Below are positions 6,454-10,753 of a DNA stretch of 10,753 bases, piece by piece. Positions within the stretch are counted from its first letter, which is position 1, and each line of letters starts with the position of its first letter. The stretch is from the NCBI GenBank assembly GCA_020354595.1, contig CP070650.1, forward strand, positions 795,503-806,255, written 5' to 3'. Source of the stretch: Myxococcales bacterium (GTDB taxonomy: Bacteria; Myxococcota_A; Polyangia; Polyangiales; Houyiibacteriaceae). A program made the position numbers and the translations under genes. The notes beneath the pieces were generated by a model. That model was not told where the DNA came from. It did no database searches and saw only the letters and a list, made by a program, of their open reading frames with translations.

Positions 6454-6905
6454 GGAGAGGGCTCCGCTTCTTGGGGGGTTGTGGAGTCGGCGTCGGAGCC
6501 GACGGTTTCGCTCACGCGCTCCGCCAGAGGGGCGTCCTCGCGCATGTATCGCTGCAGATTGAGCTCGACTCGATGCCGGTATCGGTTGAGTAAGTGCACT
6601 TGGTCTTCGTCACATCGCTTGGCGAGCGCGTTCAAACGGAGGTCCCACGACTTGAGAGTCTCGCGAAGCGCGCTCGGATCGGTTTCGTTGGTCGATAGGT
6701 ACGCCAGCCGCACCTCGTCGACTTCGTGTCGGAGCAGCTCGAGCCCATCGGCGCATTCGAGGTCGAACGAATCGTCGCTTTCGGGCCAGAAAACCTGCGG
6801 AATCACTGACGCGAACCCTACGATGACCAGATAGGCAAGGGCGATCGAGTAGATGCCTATGGCCAGCCGGCGGCCCAGTCCGCCTCGTTGTTTCTGTTCT
6901 GGCAA
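6450..6905 (-). CDS. Single-pass membrane protein with helical extracytoplasmic domain, unknown function
   Basis: A 151-aa protein that I do not recognise. It has a basic N-terminus (KQRGGLGRR, 5-13), one hydrophobic segment at about 14-36 (uncleaved anchor or signal sequence, no lipobox seen), then a highly charged, predicted mostly helical domain (about 47-122) with just two cysteines, Cys51 and Cys98, that could form a disulfide outside the cytoplasm. The C-terminus (from about 123) is acidic and Ser/Thr/Pro-rich and probably disordered. The start is TTG at 6905, chosen because a strong GAGGAG lies 5 nt upstream and the hydrophobic segment follows directly. The stop overlaps the helicase start by 4 nt, so its expression is tied to that gene. 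It lies downstream of a two-component system in the same probable operon. Real coding status is well supported by the ribosome binding site, operon spacing and membrane-protein composition. Confidence 0.8.
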   Translation of the reverse strand: MPEQKQRGGLGRRLAIGIYSIALAYLVIVGFASVIPQVFWPESDDSFDLECADGLELLRHEVDEVRLAYLSTNETDPSALRETLKSWDLRLNALAKRCDEDQVHLLNRYRHRVELNLQRYMREDAPLAERVSETVGSDADSTTPQEAEPSP

Positions 6906-6910
6906 AAGGT

Positions 6911-6916
6911 CTCCTC
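6911..6916 (-). promoter_or_regulatory. Ribosome binding site GAGGAG deciding a TTG start
   Basis: The minus strand reads GAGGAG, then 5 nt (ACCTT), then TTG at 6905. No in-frame ATG or GTG lies nearby before the hydrophobic segment, so this site fixes the start of the 151-aa membrane protein. It is the strongest Shine-Dalgarno match in the right half of the window besides the one before the histidine kinase. Confidence 0.7.
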
Positions 6917-6971
6917 GCGCGTTGCTGCCCGGTGCAAAGCGGCTTGGTTGTACAGAGCGGCCCCCACCGGG

Positions 6972-7112
6972 TCAAGACGGCGGCTCGTTCTGCTTTCTTT
7001 GCTTCTCTCGGTGCGTTCCCCACACGAAAAGCCCGACACCGACGATGACGGTGAGCGCGACGAGGCCTCCGCAAAGCCCGTACCAGAGAAAAGTAGTGAC
7101 GCCGGTTCCCAT
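6972..7112 (-). CDS. 46-aa single-pass membrane peptide downstream of the response regulator
   Basis: A small protein encoded from ATG 7112 to TGA 6972-6974. It begins MGTGVTTFLWYGLCGGL, runs through a strongly hydrophobic segment (about residues 7-31, rich in Val, Leu and Gly) and ends in a basic tail (THREKQRKQNEPPS). Positive charge at the C-terminus predicts an N-out/C-in single-pass inner-membrane protein. The ATG lies 4 nt after the response regulator's TAG on the same strand; no good Shine-Dalgarno is visible, so translation by reinitiation or coupling is likely. It occupies most of what would otherwise be a 211-nt hole in a compact operon. I recognise no family. Its setting suggests a small modulator of the neighbouring sensor kinase or of the membrane-bound downstream product, but that is inference. 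Chance occurrence of such a clean TM-plus-basic-tail design at this spacing seems unlikely, though not excluded. Confidence 0.62.
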   Translation of the reverse strand: MGTGVTTFLWYGLCGGLVALTVIVGVGLFVWGTHREKQRKQNEPPS

Positions 7113-7116
7113 CCGA

Positions 7117-7812
7117 CTAGCAGACGAGCTTGTAGCCCACACCGTAGACGGTCAGGATGTGGACCGGTCTGTCGGGTTTGGGCTCGATCTTTCTGCGGAG
7201 CTTGACGATGAAGTTGTCGACCGTGCGGTTGTTGGGTCCAGCTTCGAGCCCCCAGATCTTTTCGAGAATCTCGTCGCGAGACACAGGCTCCCCCTCGCGC
7301 TCCCAGAGGAACTTCAGGAGCTCCACCTCGTAGAACGAGAGATGCTCCGTCTCCGATCCCCGAGACAGTGTTTGGGCGCCCGTCTCGATGTTGATGTCGC
7401 CGATCTGGATTTCGGCGGACGAAGGTCGGACCGAGCGCCCGGCGCGGCGGAAGAGCGCTCGCAGACGGGCGACCAGCTCTCCGATCGAAAAAGGCTTCGT
7501 CATGTAGTCGTCGGCCCCCGCTTCGAGGCCGCGAATCTTGTCGGCCTCCTGCCCGCGGGCCGTCAGCATGAGGATCGGCAGGATCGGATCGCTTTCGCGA
7601 ATGGTCTCGCAGACCTGGTAGCCGTTCATGTCCGGCAGCATCAGGTCTAGAATGACGCAGTCGACTGCCTCCGAGCGCGCAAGCTCGATCGCCTTTTCCC
7701 CCTTGGAGGTGTGCACGACCCGATACCCTTCGAAGCGCAAGCTGTCGGAGAGCCCGAGCGCGAGCGCGGGGTCGTCCTCCACCAGCAGGATGCTGCGTCC
7801 CGTGTCGTCCAT
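7117..7812 (-). CDS. OmpR/PhoB-family DNA-binding response regulator
   Basis: A 231-aa transcription factor, the cognate partner of the upstream sensor kinase. The receiver domain (about 7-120) has all phosphotransfer residues: acidic pair Asp13/Asp14 (VEDD), phosphoacceptor Asp56 (VILDLMLPDMNG), Thr84 (LMLTARG) and Lys106 (MTKPF). The winged-helix effector domain (about 135-230) is typical of OmpR/PhoB, with LSFYEVELLKFL, a recognition-helix region NRTVDNFIVKLRRKI and the terminal hairpin TVYGVGYKLV. I chose ATG 7812 because the receiver starts directly after it. An in-frame TTG at 7848 would add 12 residues, and neither has a clear ribosome binding site. The gene follows the kinase gene by 46 nt. 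It is expected to act as a phosphorylation-dependent dimer on tandem DNA repeats; its targets are unknown, and no convincing repeat site was found in the window. Confidence 0.95.
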   Translation of the reverse strand: MDDTGRSILLVEDDPALALGLSDSLRFEGYRVVHTSKGEKAIELARSEAVDCVILDLMLPDMNGYQVCETIRESDPILPILMLTARGQEADKIRGLEAGADDYMTKPFSIGELVARLRALFRRAGRSVRPSSAEIQIGDINIETGAQTLSRGSETEHLSFYEVELLKFLWEREGEPVSRDEILEKIWGLEAGPNNRTVDNFIVKLRRKIEPKPDRPVHILTVYGVGYKLVC

Positions 7813-7858
7813 CGGGGCGAAGATAGCCGCACTGCGCGCAGGCGGCAAAGACGCGTGT

Positions 7859-9409
7859 TCAGGGGTTGGAGCGGCGGAGCGCCGTGGGAATCCAGAAGCC
7901 GACGATGGCTCCGCCTCCGGGCGCGTTCTTCGCCCAGGCTCGACCGCCGTGGGCCTGCGCGATGTGCTTCACCAGTGCGAGGCCGATGCCCGAGCCGCGA
8001 GTAGGTCCTGCGTGCGGTCCCCGGTAAAAGCGCTCGAAGACGAGCCGGATCGACTCCGCGGGGATTCCCGGTCCGCGGTCGCGGACGGCGATGTCGATCA
8101 CCGAGCGCCGCTTGCTGATTTCCAGCTCGACGGGCGTCTGCCCTCCGTACTTCACCGCGTTGTCGAGCAGATTGATCACGGCGAGCGCAATTGCCTCTTG
8201 GTCGATCATCACCTGGGGCAGGTCGTCTTCCGCCACGAGGCGAACCTCGACACCCTCTTGCTCGCTCCGGTAGCGGAATGCCTCGAGGGCGCGGCTGACT
8301 GCTTCGACCAGGTCGCCCCTTCGGAGCCGATAGGTGCCTTGGCCGCTCTCGAGCGCGGAAAAGTCGAGCACGTTGTCGATCAGCGACGTCAGTCGCTCGG
8401 ATTCTCGGCAAATGATATCCAAGTACTCGTGCCGCCGCTCCTCGCTCGGCACCCGGTCCGAGCGCAGCATGTCTGCGAACATCCGCACCACCGAAAGCGG
8501 GGTCTTCAGCTCGTGAGAGACATTGGCCATGAGCTCGCTCTTGAGCTGGTTGAGACGACGTTCCTTTTCGGCGGCGTAGAGGAAGAACACCGCGCTCAGT
8601 AGAATGATCGCAAACGACATCAGGGGAAGCGCAGCCGGGCCCTTCATCCGGGAGCGGCCGTGCGCGGTCAGAAGCTCCGCTTGCCGAGGCGCGACTTGGA
8701 GACGCCAGCCGTAAAGCGTCTGTGGGAAGCGATGTCCGACCGTGTAGACGTCGACCTCGGAGAGGTCCGGACCGAACACGACGCGGTTGTTCTCGTCCAC
8801 GATGTTGTACCGTGGCGTCGACTCCTCGGACGCGAACATCACGGGGAACACTTCGTCGACCAAGTACTCCGGATCGTGATGCGCGATGATGTACGTCAGC
8901 TGCCCCGCCAACGTCGAGTACGCCTTGTACGAGAGCAGGTAGCCTTCCTCACCCACTTGTTGGTGCAAGTGACGAAGCCGGTGTGGGTCCGGCGAATCCA
9001 AGTCCAACGCCTCGAGTAGCTCCAGGCGAAACACCCGCAGGAAAGCGCGGCGTGTCTTTCGGTCATCGGTGCTCGCCCATTGAATGATGTTGCCTTCACG
9101 ATCGACGAGCAGCACCGAACGCACGCTAGGCGTTTGCGACTTGGCTTGGGGGAGCCAGATGGTGTCGATCGTGCTTGAATCGTTCGGATCGACGAGCCCA
9201 AACACCGTGTGGTCCGCCGCGCGGATATACCGTTCGACTTCCTCGACCCCTTGCTGCGCCACGGACAGCAGGGACTGCGCAATCGTCTGCTCCCGGAGCT
9301 CGGCGTGCTCGCGCGAAGAGCGAAACGTGTAGAAGCCGAGGATCCCCGCAGCTATGATGACGGCGGGGACCAAGATCCAGTACCCCAGCCGAAACCCTTG
9401 GCCTTCCAT
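7859..9409 (-). CDS. Membrane-bound sensor histidine kinase
   Basis: A 516-aa two-component sensor. Transmembrane segments at about 9-29 and 260-280 enclose a roughly 230-residue periplasmic sensor. It contains a stretch resembling a Cache/PAS-like fold (SVLLVDREGNIIQWAS, 98-113, and YNIVDENNRVVFGP, 201-214), but the ligand is unknown. The catalytic half is complete: H-box SHELKTPL with phosphoacceptor His299, N-box NLLDNAVKY (413-421), G1 DRGPGIP (444-450), F-box FERFYRG (458-464) and G2 GSGIGLALV (472-480). Only about 18 residues separate the second membrane helix from the phospho-His, so there is no room for a HAMP domain and signal passes by a short helix (EKERRLNQLKSELM). The ATG at 9409 is set by AGGGGG 6 nt upstream. 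The gene lies 10 nt after lon and 46 nt before its regulator gene, a clear co-transcribed unit. Confidence 0.95.
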   Translation of the reverse strand: MEGQGFRLGYWILVPAVIIAAGILGFYTFRSSREHAELREQTIAQSLLSVAQQGVEEVERYIRAADHTVFGLVDPNDSSTIDTIWLPQAKSQTPSVRSVLLVDREGNIIQWASTDDRKTRRAFLRVFRLELLEALDLDSPDPHRLRHLHQQVGEEGYLLSYKAYSTLAGQLTYIIAHHDPEYLVDEVFPVMFASEESTPRYNIVDENNRVVFGPDLSEVDVYTVGHRFPQTLYGWRLQVAPRQAELLTAHGRSRMKGPAALPLMSFAIILLSAVFFLYAAEKERRLNQLKSELMANVSHELKTPLSVVRMFADMLRSDRVPSEERRHEYLDIICRESERLTSLIDNVLDFSALESGQGTYRLRRGDLVEAVSRALEAFRYRSEQEGVEVRLVAEDDLPQVMIDQEAIALAVINLLDNAVKYGGQTPVELEISKRRSVIDIAVRDRGPGIPAESIRLVFERFYRGPHAGPTRGSGIGLALVKHIAQAHGGRAWAKNAPGGGAIVGFWIPTALRRSNP

Positions 9410-9415
9410 ACGCTA

Positions 9416-9421
9416 CCCCCT
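9416..9421 (-). promoter_or_regulatory. Ribosome binding site overlapping the lon stop codon
   Basis: The minus strand reads TAGGGGGTAGCGTATG: the lon stop TAG (9422-9420) shares bases with the AGGGGG Shine-Dalgarno of the histidine kinase, 6 nt from its ATG. Ribosomes finishing lon would sit on this site, so lon and kinase translation are probably coupled. Confidence 0.65.
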
Positions 9422-10753
9422 ACGGGGCAGAAGGTTGAACGGCGTCGCTCCGGTCAGGGCGCGGGTCGCTGAGGTCGAGCTCGAGACGGTCCGGCTCGAG
9501 AAGCGCGTTGGCGAGCACGGCGTCCATCTTGGAGACCGGCACGAACTCGAGCGTCTCGCGAACCTCTTCGGGAATCTCGTCGAGGTCGGCGGTGTTGCGT
9601 TCGGGCAGGATGATGCGCTTGATGCCCGCACGATGTGCGGCAAGCACCTTCTCCTTGATGCCGCCCACGGGAAGCACCCGGCCGCGAAGCGTGATCTCGC
9701 CCGTCATCGCGACGTCGTGCCGGACGTGGATGCCACTGAGCAGCGAGACGATCGCGGTCATCATGGTGACGCCCGCGCTCGGGCCGTCCTTTGGCATGGC
9801 GCCGGCCGGAATGGGGATGTGGATGTCGCTCTTCTCGAGGAAGTCCTCCGCAATGCCAAAGGCCTTGGCTCGCGTTCGGACGTAGCTCATCGCCGTTTGC
9901 GCCGACTCCTTCATGACGTCGCCGAGCTGGCCGGTAAGCTGGAGCTTGCCGGTTCCGTGCATCTTGGTGCACTCGATGAAGAGGATCTCTCCGCCGACCG
10001 AGGTCCAAGCCAAGCCCGTGGCAACACCGGTTTCGGCCGTGCGCTCGGCAACCTCCGAGGAGAAGCGGGGCGGCCCGAGGAACGGGCGAAGCGCGTCTTC
10101 GTCGGCGATGGCCCACGGACCTTGTTCGCCCTCGGCGACCTTCACGGCCACGCCTCGTACGACGCTGGCGATCTGCCGCTCTAGGTTACGCACGCCGGCC
10201 TCGCGGGTGTAGTGATCGATGATCGACTCGATGGCTGCGTCTTCGAAGCTGACCTGCTCCGGCTTGATTCCGTGCTCGTCGAGCTGCTTGGGCAAGAGGT
10301 GCACTCGCGCGATGTCGAGCTTCTCGCGGCGCGTGTAGCCGGGAATCTCGATGATCTCCATCCGGTCCTTGAGCGGCGCCGGGATCGTGTCGCCGACGTT
10401 CGCCGTCGCAATGAACATCACTTTCGAGAGGTCGTAGGGGATCTCGAGGTAGTGATCGCTGAAGGTGTCGTTCTGCTCCGGGTCGAGCACCTCGAGCAGC
10501 GCTGCCGCGGGATCGCCACGGAAGTCGTGTCCAATCTTGTCGATCTCGTCGAGCATGAAGACGGGGTTGATCGTCGTGGCCTTCTTCATGCCTTGAATGA
10601 CCTGGCCGGGAAGGGCGCCGACGTACGTTCGCCGGTGACCGCGAATTGCCGCTTCGTCGTGCACGCCGCCGAGACTGATTCGGTGGAACTTGCGCCCGAG
10701 TGCGCGCGCGACCGATCGGCCGAGCGAGGTCTTGCCCACGCCGGGAGGACCGA
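9420..10753 (-). CDS. lon: ATP-dependent Lon protease, C-terminal part, 5' end beyond window
   Basis: The C-terminal ~444 codons of Lon, the cytoplasmic AAA+ serine protease that degrades misfolded and regulatory proteins. The fragment opens inside Walker A (GPPGVGKTS, right at the window edge), followed by the pore-loop region RTYVGALPG, Walker [12 protein letters not shown] (about 10534-10562) and the sensor-1 region [12 protein letters not shown]. The proteolytic domain carries the Ser-Lys dyad: serine in [12 protein letters not shown] (codon 9777-9779) and lysine in [14 protein letters not shown] (codon 9654-9656). A short variable tail rich in Asp, Arg and Pro ends at TAG 9420-9422. The N-terminal substrate-binding domain and start lie to the right of the window. 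Myxobacteria often have two Lon proteins; which one this is cannot be told here. It lies directly upstream of the sensor kinase, with a 10-nt gap, so it probably heads or belongs to the same operon. Confidence 0.97.
   Translation of the reverse strand, partial: GPPGVGKTSLGRSVARALGRKFHRISLGGVHDEAAIRGHRRTYVGALPGQVIQGMKKATTINPVFMLDEIDKIGHDFRGDPAAALLEVLDPEQNDTFSDHYLEIPYDLSKVMFIATANVGDTIPAPLKDRMEIIEIPGYTRREKLDIARVHLLPKQLDEHGIKPEQVSFEDAAIESIIDHYTREAGVRNLERQIASVVRGVAVKVAEGEQGPWAIADEDALRPFLGPPRFSSEVAERTAETGVATGLAWTSVGGEILFIECTKMHGTGKLQLTGQLGDVMKESAQTAMSYVRTRAKAFGIAEDFLEKSDIHIPIPAGAMPKDGPSAGVTMMTAIVSLLSGIHVRHDVAMTGEITLRGRVLPVGGIKEKVLAAHRAGIKRIILPERNTADLDEIPEEVRETLEFVPVSKMDAVLANALLEPDRLELDLSDPRPDRSDAVQPSAP

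Noticed and set aside
6928..6971. 7-bp inverted repeat CCCGGTG / CACCGGG in the gap before the 151-aa gene
   Set aside because: It is short, with a 30-nt loop in GC-rich DNA, and expected by chance. There is no T-run or conserved setting.
7846..7848. TTG as the start of the response regulator
   Set aside because: It would add 12 residues not needed by the receiver fold and has no ribosome binding site. ATG 7812 is simpler, though not proven.
7628..8602. Plus-strand open frame of 324 aa opposite the regulator and kinase genes
   Set aside because: It has no motifs and spans two real genes with intact catalytic boxes on the other strand. It is a shadow frame.
9354..10184. Plus-strand open frame of 276 aa opposite lon
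   Set aside because: It is antisense to the conserved Lon protease domain and its composition is typical of a shadow frame.

Overview
The window is a gene-dense, GC-rich bacterial chromosome segment with strong third-position G/C bias, which explains the long antisense open frames. The protein set points to Myxococcota (formerly Deltaproteobacteria). It has paralogous PilT-type motor ATPases beside a membrane protein with an AgmX/PglI-type TonB-like tail, a kinase-fold/GYF fusion, and a Lon-linked two-component system. The taxon is an inference from protein architecture, since no rRNA or other marker gene is present. No CRISPR array, tRNA, rRNA or transposase gene was seen.

Layout. Two genes run rightward (1-2778). 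The first is a 5'-truncated, unusually long PilT-like ATPase with a degenerate extra N-terminal domain. The second is a normal-length PilT-type ATPase starting 3 nt after the first gene's stop. From 2922 to the right edge everything is on the minus strand. In transcription order it reads: lon (5' end beyond the window), a two-TM sensor histidine kinase, an OmpR-type response regulator, a 46-aa single-pass membrane peptide, a 151-aa single-pass membrane protein of unknown function, a DEAD-box RNA helicase with a DbpA-type RNA-binding tail, and a membrane-anchored pseudokinase/GYF/TonB-tail protein. Spacing is tight throughout: lon-kinase 10 nt with the ribosome binding site overlapping the lon stop, regulator-peptide 4 nt, unknown protein-helicase a 4-nt ATGA overlap. 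Co-transcription of at least lon through the helicase is therefore likely. The last gene follows a 49-nt gap holding a perfect 14-bp palindrome and may have its own control.

The most unusual DNA is the 143-bp interval (2779-2921) between the converging stop codons. It is one symmetric dyad element: perfect 23-bp terminal inverted repeats begin exactly at each stop codon, and two 18-bp palindromes sit equidistant from the centre. It looks like a REPIN/MITE-type repeat that has filled the whole intergenic gap. The most unusual protein is the 2922-4760 product. Its kinase fold has lost the glycine loop, the ATP-binding lysine and the catalytic aspartate, and is joined to a GYF-like domain, one membrane segment and a periplasmic TonB-like tail. 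That layout resembles GltJ/AgmX of the Myxococcus gliding machinery. Two PilT-like motors with altered motifs lie next to it, so the left half may belong to a surface motility or secretion system, while the right half is a proteolysis/signalling/RNA-remodelling operon. A functional link between the halves is inference only.
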